Assembly: GCA_020746875.1 (NCBI GenBank)
Contig: JAGTJL010000010.1
Coordinates: forward strand, 806,001-870,000
DNA from: Rhexocercosporidium sp. MPI-PUGE-AT-0058
Lineage: Eukaryota > Ascomycota > Leotiomycetes > Helotiales
Reading direction: 5' to 3'
Length of the DNA stretch: 64,000 nt
Part shown: in pieces, positions 33,822 to 45,600 of the stretch
How the letters are laid out: every line of letters starts with the position of its first letter
How positions within the stretch are numbered: position 1 is the stretch's first letter
Notes under the pieces: model-generated
What the model saw: only the letters and a program-made list of their open reading frames with translations
Databases searched by the model: none
Told to the model about the DNA's origin: nothing
Program-made: the position numbers and the translations under genes

Positions 33822-35544
33822 TGCGGATGAGGTGGGGGAAGCAGAAGCATTGGGTGCTTGCTCGCTCGCTCGTCCGGTTGGATGATTAAGTGGGATAACT
33901 AACAATTAGGATCGAGGTAAAGATAAAGATGGGAGCTTGAATGCGGCTCGGAATCTATGTATTCTGGCTAGGTATAGATACTGATGATGGTGTTGAAGTG
34001 ATGCTAGGTAGGTAGTGAGTAGAGGAAGGGAGGGATGACGATGTCGTCTCGATGTCGTCGTTTCTGGATGACCGAGCAAGCGATTTGTCGGCATTATACT
34101 CTACCGCCACTTTATCTCTTCAGAGGACAATCTTAAGTCCGGGCAGGGGGTAGGGGGTAGGGATAGCTTCTGTGGCGGGATGGCCGGCATTCGGAGCGGG
34201 GTAATTCGACTGCACGTGGAATGTCTGGGCATTTCTTCACTGAAAGTATGAAGTTCTTTCTCTCTCTTTTGGACCAGGGAGAAGGCAAATTTCCTAGATG
34301 AAGAAGACGCGGTGGGTGGATGATTTAGATTCATTTCGTAGTGTCGTCCGTATGCCAGAATTCCAAATTTTGGTTTCAACTACCAACCCAATACTTCTTT
34401 CTACATGATGATTTACCTCGATCCTGACCAATAGATAGCATCCGTGATTCTGATGGGTTCGGTTGTGCGCCTGTAACAGCGAGGCGAAGTGAGTCTAGGT
34501 GTTGTTTATCTGTACTTGTATTTGTATTTACGACGGTGTTGAACTTCACGCGGTTTGGGAATGTCTGAGATCTAGGACTTTGTGAGGTACAGTAGTAGGT
34601 GGCTGAGATGGGCATTTTGATCGGGCATTATACCCGAGATAAGACAAGACGAGACATCCTCGAGTCCTCCAGACCTTGAGTCCCAAGACGTCTCGGGGGA
34701 TGTATACCGGATGGAAAACCTCCTCAAGATCCAAGTGGTCAATGCTGTTATTGTTGCTAGAGTCACAGGGGATACATGTTCGAATCTGAATCAGAACCAA
34801 ACAGAAAAAGCAAAAATGCGGAAGTCGAGCGTTCTATCAAATCAATGCTCTGAATTAAGTAGTTTTGTGTATGCACTCTATGCCTTGGTGCGGTATCAAA
34901 GCTATTCTCACAGAAGCCTTCAAACCTGCTTGCACCCAGCTCCCACCTAGCAGATGCTGAACCTACTGCAGAGAAGTCTAGCCTAGCAAAAATGGCCGCC
35001 CAGCCAGCAAAGCTGCCTCCCAGCTCCCAGCGAATCGAAACCCAACGCAAGCGAGAGGAGAAAAAGCAAAAAACCAAAAGATGAAGAAAAACAAAGTCGA
35101 TTACGAAGCGAAGATAAACAAAAAAACAAAGCAAAAAACTCCACCAAACACCTGTGTTTTGCCGTGAGGCGTTTCCCGTCTAGTTCTTTTACTCCTTGCT
35201 GTCAATATTTCCTGCCCGTGCCATTGCCAGTGCCAGAACCGTGCCATTTCCCGTAGAGAGAGATTAAATCACAAACGAGAAGGAGAGAGGAGCGCAGGCC
35301 AGCCCGCCTCCAAATGCCATGTTCCTGAGCCGACCGAGCACTTCAAAATGCAAGAGATGTCCGACGTCCGACGTCCACCGGGTCCAGGTTTCGGGAACAA
35401 AGAGAACCTTCATAATGTCCACCAATAGGGACACTGTGAAAGTTCTACACCGAGTGTTTCCTGTCCCCAAGAGCGCACCAAGGTATCCGTTTCCGTCGTC
35501 CGTTCCGCAAAAGACCGCCAGAGAACATTCCCGATTCGTTGTAA
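33822..35544. other. Intergenic, about 1.7 kb, no supported gene
   Basis: This is the promoter of the F-box gene and the 3' flank of the zinc-cluster gene. Several 60-120 codon frames on the minus strand lack motifs. An A-rich block at 35040-35150 (AAAAACAAA runs) is the only compositional feature. Confidence 0.45.
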
Positions 35545-36726
35545 TTATTTTGCCTTTCGATCTAACCGGCCCAGCATACCCCTATCGATTTCTGTATCCG
35601 GTCGTCGCTCCATGATACTTCCTAGGCTCATTGGATCACTTCTTCCTCCTTCGCCTGGACTTGATCGTGGGGGAGGAGTTCGTGACATCGAGGGAAGGCC
35701 AGACTGTGGTGGTGGTTGAAGACCCGACTGGGAGGAGGTGGAAGACCCAGGAGAATAATTTGCTGCCGTAGTACCCGTCGGTGTGACGGGTGGAAGGCGC
35801 AAATCATCCTCAACTGCTTGCCGACGATTGGCACTCTCTGCTCGGGGGTATGGCTGGCCTGGAATTGGAGGGGGGAGAATAGATGGATGAGGCTCTGCCT
35901 GTGGGCGTTTTCGAGACTGATCTTGCGGAGGTTGCGAGCCACGGTCTTCAGAGAAAGAGCCGTAAGAGCCCGTGGGAGAAGGAGCTGGGTATTCATATGG
36001 AGAGCCCTGTTGTGGTATGGGGCCTAATGGCTGGCCATGCGCTCCGAATAGTTGAGTTCCTTGTGGATACATCATTGGTCGAGGACGTCCATCAGGTCCA
36101 ACGCCCATATTCCGCATACCAGGGTAGACAGCATGAGCTGGAACGAAGGCTTGAGCTTGTGAGGACACAGGAGTGAAGATACATTCTTGCTGGAAACGTT
36201 CGCAATTCGAGCAACGTCCCTCGGGATTCTGGTCAAAACCTGAGCAACGAATCTATCACTGTCAGTGGTTATGCGCAAAGGAGAGAAAAGATGTGTCGAG
36301 TCTGAGTCTGGTAATCATTGTACCAGAATGACCATACACATATTGTGATAAGCTTACTTTTCTTCTCCTGCAATATCTGCATGCAATCGCTGTTCTTTGC
36401 CGAGGAGCAGATTGAGTGAAGGCCATGTTTTGCGCACCACCCCTGCCGTAGTCCTGCTGGTAACCTCTGTCGTCTCTGTATTGTCCAGGAGGAGCTCGAT
36501 ATGGGTCTTGTGGGTATCCACGAGGGTCGGCAGGGTATCCATTAGGTGGAGGCGCGCCGTAGTGGTCGTAGGGAGAGATGGATGGTAAAGTGACGCCACC
36601 TCCGCTTGACTGGCCACGTTGGTGATATGCTCCTCTTACGCGATCATCTTCTTCGCCTGGGGGAGGGGGATATTGCGATTCCTGCTCTCGAGGCGGTGGG
36701 TAACCGCTCTGGTCTTGGTACGACAT
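35545..36726 (-). CDS. Short Zn(II)2Cys6 transcription factor, 358 aa
   Basis: Zinc-cluster DNA-binding protein. Exon 1 is 36726-36358 and exon 2 is 36252-35545, with an intron splitting the zinc cluster after RRRK. The cluster is C116-x2-C119-x6-C126-x10-C137-x2-C140-x6-C147 (IACRYCRRRKIRCSGFDQNP, EGRCSNCERFQQECIF). It is unusual in being central, after a 110-residue N-terminus rich in Pro, Gly, Tyr and Gln (SGYPPPREQE, GYPADPRGYPQDPYRAPPGQ). The C-terminal half is Pro/Gln/Ser-rich (HPSILPPPIPGQPYPR, GSSTSSQSGLQPPPQSGLPS) and no fungal-specific TF domain is visible, nor is a clear coiled coil. The start is the ATG of MSYQDQSG at 36726; no in-frame ATG lies further upstream nearby. It is likely nuclear. 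The target is unknown. It faces a very long gene-free upstream region. Confidence 0.88.
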
Positions 36727-38512
36727 GCCTGAAGGGTAGATCGCCACGGTGACGGTTTGCGAGGATCTGTGAGAGCGAAGTCGGGCTGTTCAGCTGCGAA
36801 GAGAGATGTTCCAATCTCCCACAGTCAAATGCGCAAGATACGAGGATGTCGTGGGGATCGAGACTTGGGGGCGTGCTTTGATATGTATGCGGGTAGGTCG
36901 AAAGTAGGGTGAGAAAGTGTAAGTGAGTGGGTGAGTGAGGGTGTAGTGGGGGGAACGGTCCGACGACTGCACGCAGCGCCTGTGGAGTAAGGCTTTATTA
37001 TTACTTGGTTCTGTCCAAGGGATGTTGGTGTTCAGACGGCGTGTTTTAGTCTCTAGAGGCTGTGTAGCGCGAGTCCGGCTGCCGCTCTGGGTATAATGTC
37101 CTGACCAAGGGGCCGTGTCGTGCCTTCCCTCTCCCGCGGTCGCAGTTACCTTAAGGTTGCAGGGGGAGATGTGCGGAAGGCAGTAAAGGGAGGAAGGAGT
37201 AGCAGCAGCAGAAGTAGCACTCAAGGTCTTAGTAGCAGGCTGGGTCTGAACCAACGCTGCACGATGGAGATGGTGGTCTGGATAACTCCGATTCTGACGT
37301 TTGCGCTGTGACTGCTTGTGTATCCTGCCTGTTCGCTTGCAGGTTGGCTGCACGAATTCACCTGCTCTGGTCGAGGCTTCTAGAGTCCAAATACAACGAG
37401 CGGCTTTGCGGTGAATCCGGCAGAAGGAAATAGCTAGATCGGCTTGATGTCTTGCAGAAGGCTTGACCTATTCACACATGTCAGAATAAATAAACTTTGC
37501 AGGTCGACCAAGGCCAGGGTCTGACCACTACACACCCAGAGAATAAATAGGTGGTGCACAACTTCAAAGAAAAGGGGTCACAGTCACAATTGATCGCAGA
37601 GATGCTTGTGCTGTGCTGGGTTGTAGCGACTCACCTCTTCAAGGCAATTCACTTCACTATCTCAGTTCAGTCCTGTGGAGTTTCTGGACGGGCTGGATTC
37701 GAGCGTGAGCTGAGCGACTTTGCCCCTCCTTGACTTAATCCGTGAAGGGATTTCTTAGCGGGGTACTCGGGACCAGCGCAACGACGAATGGCAGTTCAGT
37801 ACCAGTTTTTCGGTCCCAAACTTTCAGCTGTACGGGGCCAGAAAATAGCTAGGGATGGCGATTGAGCGCTTCACGCCTCTTCCAAGTCCGAAGTTGGTCG
37901 TATTGGTGGGGGTTGTGTAGTCCAATCACTCCTTGCTTTCTACAATTCGCGGTGGAGTGCTCCGGAGTTTCCCTGTTGATGACCTCTCTTGACTTTCAAT
38001 TTGAATCGTTCGTAGCTGTTCTTTTCCCTTGAATTTCCTTGCGCAAGCGTCGCAGGTGTCCAGTCCAATCCACAATTCGATTCCTGGTGTGCAAAGTCAC
38101 TGTCGTAAGTGCGCCAATGGTCTCACTTCTTTCTAGTTGGGGCGACAATCCAATCCTTCCGAAGGTCCTGTCCTGTCCTGTTCTGTGTATCTGGTTACAC
38201 CAAAATATATTTCCGGGTCGTGATTGATCGAGGACAGTGTTGCGGTTGCAAGTGGCAATGGTCGAGTCTTTAATTCCTGGGACCGGTCCCGAACGATTGA
38301 CTAGGCGGTCTCTTTCCTGCGACCCAAGAGGCGAGCTGCGGGTGATGTGCTGTGATGCGGTACGATGCGATGCGGGCGCTTTTTCGCGGTGGAGCTGGGA
38401 ACGAATGAGAATAACCAACAGACCAGCCAATTCGCTCGATCGATGGGTGGGATTTTGCGATCGGGTGGGGGGTTCTATGATGCGCAGGGGAGGGCAGGTT
38501 CCTGGTCGAGCC

Positions 38513-38533
38513 GACGTCGACGTCGACGTCGAG
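38513..38533. repeat. (GACGTC)n palindromic hexamer repeat
   Basis: Tandem CGACGT hexamers, each containing overlapping GTCGAC and GACGTC palindromes, lie upstream of the zinc-cluster gene. Confidence 0.85.
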
Positions 38534-38640
38534 TTGGCGAAGAAGGAGAGTTGAGAGAGAGTTGAGGAATGATGAGTGAGTGAGTGGCCGAGTTTTGATG
38601 CGTAGTGATGACGGATGGACGGGCGGAACGAAAGAAAAGG

Positions 38641-38644
<4 letters not shown>

Positions 38645-38672
<28 letters not shown>
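38645..38672. repeat. (GT)14 dinucleotide microsatellite
   Basis: Fourteen uninterrupted GT units, flanked by GAGTG and GCGTACG. Confidence 0.95.
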
Positions 38673-38676
<4 letters not shown>

Positions 38677-38851
38677 ACGTGGGTGGAAGAGTTGAGTGTG
38701 AGAAGGAGGAGGGAGGGGAGGGAGTGATGTGATGTGATCAGACTTGGGATTTGGGGTCGATTTGGTTTTGTGAGATGGTAAGGCAGCGCAAGACAGGGTT
38801 GTGCAGGGTGGACAGGGTAGGCAGGGGAGGTATCCTCAAGGGCCCTTTCAA

Positions 38852-38905
38852 GGGGGGGGGGGGTGTGGAGGGATGAGGCAGGGGAGTGCAGGGTAGAGGG
38901 AGGGG
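38852..38905 (+). repeat. G12 run followed by a G-quadruplex-type motif
   Basis: Twelve consecutive G (38852-38863) are followed at 38881-38905 by four G runs of at least three (GGGG-6-GGG-4-GGG-1-GGGG loops), which meets the usual G-quadruplex sequence rule. Confidence 0.7.
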
Positions 38906-39160
38906 TGTCCGAAACTCGGTGTCGGGCTGGGCTGTGGCGGGTGGGTGCAGGTGGGTGGATTGGGGGGTATGGATGGCGGTGGGTGATGGCTGTAGTAGGT
39001 AGGTAGGTACGGAGTGGTAGGTACGGAGTGGTGGTAAAGTGGCAGTGGTGAGTGAGGGTGGGTGAGGATGAGCGTGAGCGTGGAGGTCAGCGTGGACTCG
39101 TGAAATCTGACACGGGGGCGCTGGCGTTTGTTCTTTCGGCTGCAGTGTGTAGCGTAGTGC

Positions 39161-39195
39161 AGTGAGTAAGTGAGTAAGTGAGTAAGTGAGTGAGT
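39161..39195. repeat. (AGTGAGTA)n octamer repeat
   Basis: About four tandem GTGAGTAA units, merging into GTGA tetramers. Confidence 0.85.
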
Positions 39196-39774
39196 GCAGC
39201 TGCCGTCTCTTATCCCCTGCGCCTCGGGCTCGGGTTCCTTGCTTGTTCTAAGAATTGCTTCAACGGGACAAGACAGGGTACCGAGGCTAGGCGAGGTAGG
39301 GAGGTAGATAGGTAGGTACTAACGATGAAGGTAGGTAGCGCAGCGCAGGTAGCGTAGGGCAGGATATTGAATGATATTGACAGGGTGCAATATCGCTCCT
39401 TGGAGGGCCGTGCGGTGCGGTGCGGTGCGTCTGGAATGGAAACGGGGATGGAAACTGGAATGGAAAGAATGATGATGCAAGACTGAACGAAATGCCTCTC
39501 TCTCTCTCTCTCCCTCTCTTATTTCGCGTCACTTTCCGTCACTTTGTCCGCGGGTCAGCCTCGGTCAGCAGCAGCGTAGTCACACGGGCCGCTTTGAGCA
39601 GATAAATAGCCGTCCGCTGGGGAGAGTCCTCCGTAAAGTCGGAGAGTGTGAGAAGTGAGGTGAGGGGGCCGGCTGGGACTGAGTTGAGTGGGTGACTAAC
39701 TAATCTGGAAGATATTGCCGCTTGCAGGTCCAACAATGAATGGGATGAGCTAGGCAGCTGAAAGACCGATAAAG

Positions 39775-39800
39775 AGGTAGGTAGGTAGGTAGGTAGGTAC
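39775..39800. repeat. (GGTA)n tetranucleotide repeat
   Basis: Six tandem GGTA units. The same motif recurs in shorter runs at 38996-39012 and 39295-39318. Confidence 0.9.
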
Positions 39801-40868
39801 CTCTAGTCGGATAGGGATAGCTAGCTGAAAGGAAGAGAAAGGGGCCGAGAGATATCAAGATGTCAAGACCGGTTCTGCTCTAATCTGTACTTAGAAGCCT
39901 ATCCGGATGCCGAGAAGGGACGACGACGAATTATTGTAGAGGCTGTTTCCTGCTCCGCTATGTAATGGTACGAACCGTACCGTCCGTCGGCGACTAGGTA
40001 GATAGATACTTTAAGTTGGGATTTGGATCTGGCAGCTTGCAGGAAGACCACCAGACCTTTGGCACAAAAACCAACTATGCTGCGCTATTTATTGCGTGGC
40101 TCGTAGTAGTGGTAGGAGTAGTAGTAGGAGGAGTAGTAGATGGACAAGTCAAAGTCGGTCAGGTGGTGGCGGCGGCGAGGGTGCAGTCAGAGTCAGTACC
40201 TAGTAGTAGTACAGTAGTGACTGTGCAGCCAGCCCGTGTTGGTAATGATACTTCGGGCCTTGTTGCTAGAATACGCTTCGGCTGTAGTCGCGACTGGTTG
40301 CATTACCGGTATTAGGATGGGATGGGATGGGATGGACGGGGCCACCAACGATAGTATGGCGTTACTTATTGATGACGACTATCCTCTGCGTCGCCGAGGA
40401 TGGAGAGGAAGAGGAAAAGGGTTCCTGGAAGCCAACGAGACGGCGATAACTCTTTCGTAAGATGCTGCGATACGGTAGGTCACATGCTTCTGGAACACTG
40501 AGCTTCCGCGATGGTCGGTGGGAAGAGTCCTGATCAATGGGAAGGGAGAGATGGCCTGGAAGCCCAACACCGGCCGAGATGCCACGCGCCGGCAAAATCC
40601 ACTCGCAGCTGTTCTTGGAATAGGAATGGAGTGGGTGGAGGGGTTGGGTGAGTGGGTGAGGGGGATCGTTTGGGTTTCTGCTGGGTTGTGGTTTCGAACA
40701 TCCAAGTAAAGAATGGGATGGGATTTAGCGAGAGGAAGGGGAGGATTGCTGCTTTGGTCGATGACAACCTACTACTTACTGGAGTACAGTAGGTAGACTG
40801 ACAAGGGATAGGAAGGTAAATTGGTTCGTATAGGTGTCGAATACTGATGATGCAGGTAATATGCCTGC

Positions 40869-40903
40869 GTTTGTTTGTTTGTTTGTTTGTTTGCTTGCTT
40901 GCT
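40869..40903. repeat. (TTTG)n then (CTTG)n tetranucleotide repeat
   Basis: Six TTTG units switch to CTTG units, a compound microsatellite. Confidence 0.9.
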
Positions 40904-41244
40904 TTACTTGCGGCGATTGCAGCTGCAACTAACTAACCGCTGCTCCTTTTTGCTTCTGACGGACTTCTCACCTCGACCGTGGGCTCTGCCTTTTCGTGCC
41001 CCTGATCGGGAGGTAAAAGGGTTTGTTTGTTTGTATGTTACTTTGCTTGACTGACTCCCAGTGCTTGTTCATCCTCCACGCGACCCAGAAGTACGACGAC
41101 CCCGGCTAGGCTATCGACGGCTTGCGGGATCCCTGTGCGATCCTGCTGATCTCAGACAGGCCCCTTCCCTGAAAGCCCCGGCCGACAGCCAATGACCGCC
41201 CTGAAGCCGGCCCAAGGGCGTCTTTTCCAAGCGGCGGCCGGAGT

Positions 41245-41309
41245 GCAGGGGCACGGCAGGGTAGGGCAGAACAAGGCAGGGCAGCGCAGGGCAGGGTCCA
41301 GGACCCAGG
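41245..41309. repeat. GGCAG-type pentamer-rich block
   Basis: Degenerate GGCAG/GGTAG/GCGCAG pentamers occur over about 65 bp. Related GGCAGG units recur at 42155-42170 and, as CCTGT on this strand, at 42646-42668. Confidence 0.7.
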
Positions 41310-42114
41310 TCGGGCAGTATCCGCTGCGACACGAACTGAACTGCTTGTAACTCCGGAAGTGGAACTGAACCGAATTGACAAAGACGGAATTTTGGCTGCT
41401 AGCGGAGGCACGTTCACTTGGGTACTTTGGTGGCAAGCAAACCCAAGCGTGCGACTCGACAGTGCCGTCGGCTGGTGACACTTAGTCGATTGCGGGCTCT
41501 CCGTAACACGGTGCTGGTGACCTCACCAAACCTCGACAGGCGCTTCCGGCTTCCAGCAAGATGGGGGAGTATATTCACAGTGTGGGTGCAGAGCGGCCTT
41601 GGTGGTGGCGAGAAAATACTCGGCGATGAGTGGGTGATGGGAGAGTGCTGGGTGACTGGTCCGGAAGCGTCGAGAGTGAGGCGTCAGTGACCGACTGAGA
41701 AACCGAGAGAGAGCGGTCCAAGCGAGCACCAGGGGATACGGCCACGGCTCAAGAGAGGAGAGACAAATTCCCAAGTTGTGATGATGTAGTGTCTGTCAAG
41801 TGTGTGAATGACTAGCGAGCATGAAAGAAAGATGCTTTCGCAAGTGCTGAATGAGAGGCCAGAGGCGGACGGTTGGTTCAATGAAGGCAAAAAGTCCGGC
41901 CGGTGAGATCCGAACTCAAAGCATATCGATAATACACATATCACACATCACACATCACACCACCTTGTGTATGCGAATGATCGATGACGATGACGATGAA
42001 GAGAGAAGGGCCAACCACGTCTTTTTATAGACTTTTCTCTGTTTGAGGAAGGGGAGGCTCAAAATGCCCGTGCCAAGGGGAGGGAGGACAGACGAGGAAA
42101 CAGAAGAAGATCTA

Positions 42115-42134
42115 AGACAAGACAAGACAAGACA
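42115..42134. repeat. (GACAA)n pentamer repeat
   Basis: About four tandem GACAA units. Confidence 0.85.
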
Positions 42135-42645
42135 ACTCATCAACCATTTCGAAGCAGGGCAGGGCAGGGTAACAAAAAGAACCCTTCAGAAATTCAGACA
42201 GGGCCGCCCATCTTCTTCTGTTCTGCCCACTTGGGCGGGCACGGAATAAAATCAACCCAGATAGCCTCGCCTGCACGGATATCTAAAGTACAAGCAACTC
42301 TACTCCGGTACATGCAAGCAAGTCCAAGGAAGTAATCTATCTCCAGGCAAGTCATCTATTAGTTACTTTACTACTTACTGTACTGTCCGCTGCAGCAGCC
42401 TGCAGCACTTGAACAGATGACCATTCCTAGTTCGCGCTTTCGCTCTTCCCCCCTCCCTCTCTCCCCATCGTCATCTCCTTATGGACGACACGGCATATAT
42501 CTATCTGCAAGCTTTCGCACCTTCCTGCATGAGACCAGCCGGCATGGGCATGGCATGGGAAGTATGGTATTTGCACTTTACTAACCTTACTACCCATCTA
42601 GGGAAGGGGAGGGACGGTCCTTGCCGCAGTCCGTCTGGTTCTGTT

Positions 42646-42691
42646 TCCTGTCCTGTCCTGTCCTGTCCTCTCCTCTCCTATCCTATCCTAC
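42646..42691. repeat. (TCCTG)n / (TCCTC)n / (TCCTA)n compound pentamer repeat
   Basis: Four TCCTG units are followed by TCCTC and TCCTA units, a stepwise variant array. Confidence 0.9.
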
Positions 42692-45600
42692 TCGCCGACC
42701 TTCAGTTGCGTCGAGCCGAGCCAGATCGGCTTCATTTCTCCATCTCGCTGCATGCCGCGCCATTCTTTGCCGTGCCAATCCCTCTTCAGAGTTCAGCATC
42801 CCCTCCCCCCAACCATCCGCCTTTCTGCTGCACCTCCATGGCTGGCTCTGACCATCCACATCCACATCCGTGCTACCGCCCAAGTCAAATCCAATCCAGA
42901 TCCAGATCCACGCCGCTGGAGCATGGCCCGCCCCGTGAGACCGCCCGTGGGACGTCCATCTCGATTGTGGAGCACAGGCGCGCGGACAGCACTGCTCCTT
43001 CATTCGTTAGTGGCATGCGCGCTTCTTCTTCTAACCTCTTCAAAGATCGGACTATCCAAGTTTGTGGTGGCTGGTGTCAGTCGAGACCACGCAGCCCGGC
43101 GGCGAGTATGGCCCGTGGAGCGTCTACTGCGACCATGCTGCTGCTATTCACTACTATCGCCGACTATTGACAGACCAGGGAGCCGACCAGTGTGATGCTG
43201 CAGATGACAAGTTCACTCTAACGCACACCTGGCAGCCGTTACCATGTTTAGTAGGTTCCTCCCCAACAGGCGAGCGAACGAGAGCCAATATGACTGTCGT
43301 GAGATGTATGGGATGGGGTGAGAAGGGATGAGAAGGATTTCTTGTCAAACCTGAGATCCGTAGAGCTGCCGAAAGCTACACACCCTCCCGACGTTACGGC
43401 CCGGTCGAGTCGACATGCTCCCCTGCAATCTTGTGTGATGACAAGGCCTGTGATGCTACATATAGGGGGCATCGTGTAAGTCATACTCCTCGTATAACAC
43501 TCTGAAGTCGTTTCTTACACCTTTGTCATACGAAAGAAGTTCTTTTTATTCTCCCTTCGTCAACCATCGGCAGCAGCTACCTTCTTAATACTATTCGAGC
43601 TCGCCAACGAAATCAAACGAAGCTGACACAGAAGCAAAAATGCAAACGAAGGGATCACCACAGGCGGGAGGCAGCGGAAATCCCGTCGCTCGTGCAGCCT
43701 GTGGTGCTTCCAAAGTTATCCACCCTGGAACCACCCACCACTAGTATCTATTCAAAGCCAATCTGAATCGAGCTTGTCTTACGAGACACCAATATCCCTA
43801 CAGACAAACGGAGCAAAGGAATGGCCTTCTGATTCGATAGGCCACATCGTGTGTCCACACACAGGACTGCTCGCCTGCTGCCTCATCCAAACAGCTGCGA
43901 GATAAGCTTGAAGATTACTGGGATGCCCTCCTCCGCTCCAACGTTTGTGGCTAGCATCTAGCAGTTGTTTATTTCCGTGCGGTTAAAATTATAGTGCGTC
44001 CCCATGACGGGTCGGGCAGAAGGCAGTGTGGCACGACCCGAGGCGGCGATCACCCCGATCCTGGTTCACGGGTCTCATTACGGTCTTGAAGGCATAAGCA
44101 AAGTTTAGCCGCTGCTGGCAAAAAGAAGGGAGAATGGAAGGTGGGCTGAGACCAAGGCACGGTATGATCGGCTTCTACTTTGTATTGTTCATTGGTTATT
44201 TTCTTCCCAAGACTTTCACTCGTATTTATTTTTTCTGTTCTTCCCGGTCTCAGCTTTCTGCATCTGAAGCGCGTGGGGAGCACCAGATTACCGGGAGCGC
44301 CTCGAAAGGGGTTCCCGAGACATGTACTGTGCAATGTAAGTCAAAGCTTTCGACTGGTCACACTGAACGCCTGGCCTGTTTGCGCTTGCGAAATTGTGAT
44401 ATCTCGGAGAAGCAATTCGGCCCGAGCCAACACAGTAATTATTTGCGAGAAACTGCTGGAATATCATTCAACTAATAGACAGGGCACTCAAGAGCTACTG
44501 TACCTGGCTAGAATTTCCTTTCTCATTGGTGTTAAGCAGCGTGTATATGCAGCTCTACGAATGCAGCATACTATTATTTTCTCCAAGCAGTGTTCAGGAA
44601 GCGAACATCTGATGAACAACGCAACAGTAGCCGCAGAACGGGCCAGGGATCGACACAGAAGCTATTGAGACGAAGGCCAGCCTCGAGGCAAGAGGTTTCT
44701 TTCTGGCGATGTGCAGGATGTACACGATATGTACTTGAATTTTCTGCCATCTTTCAGCGATCTGTTCGGCGAGACCCCCGATGCGGCCCAGGACAAACTG
44801 TCGGGACCAATGATATCTGAGATGCATTAAGCTTCTTGTCCCAGGGACGGGACAATTCCCATGGTATGGTGTCCCGAGGCAGCGAACCACAACCCTCCAT
44901 TTGCCAACATTTCAGCAAACCCCCCGTATGATACAGACGAGCCCCCCTCCTCTCTGAGTCTGACAACGCATCTTGCATGTCATGTCCGACACTTGCCTCG
45001 GGCAACGCGCTGCCTTTGCCTCACCAGGACTTCTCTCCAATCTGAAGGCGGGATAGAGACAGAGGCCCTGTTCGCTCGTCACACCGCCCTCGAATGCTAG
45101 ACCTTTTCCAGACGTCAAGTGATCGTTCGCTCATGCGACTATCCGCTCTAGTCCGTGTCTCTGCTGCAATCGCTGCTGCATTCCCGCCCGCAACCGCAAG
45201 AGCGGCGCGAGCCAGCACATGCAGCTCGGGCACGGCTGCGGTGGCTCATTGACCAGGACTGGGATTTGATGTGGACATGGTCATGGACTGGGCTGAGGTC
45301 TGTTCCGCTGTCTAGCTGGTTGGCTGGCTCCTGTGCCTTCTGCCTGTCTGACTTGCTTTTTTGCTGCGGCACAATCCACACCCAACCACCAGCAGGGGAT
45401 CCTGGCCTAGAAAGTACTCGGGTCAGTGGATTGATGCGAAAACCAATACAAAGTAAACTCGCCGCAGCGTCAGCGGAATCACGATGGATGTTCAGGCTAC
45501 AATAGCGCCTCTGCCAGCAGGCCATTCAGCTGGTCACCGCTGCCAAGCTTTTGACCGACTTTGCCTGCTTCACGGAGTAATTAATCGACCCTGTCGATCG

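Noticed and set aside
42481..43170. 229-codon plus-strand open frame
   Set aside because: It runs through the TCCTG pentamer repeats and simple Pro/Ser-rich sequence; there is no domain, and overlapping frames of similar length exist in other phases.
44180..44668. 162-codon plus-strand open frame
   Set aside because: Overlaps other open frames in different phases and shows no recognisable sequence pattern.
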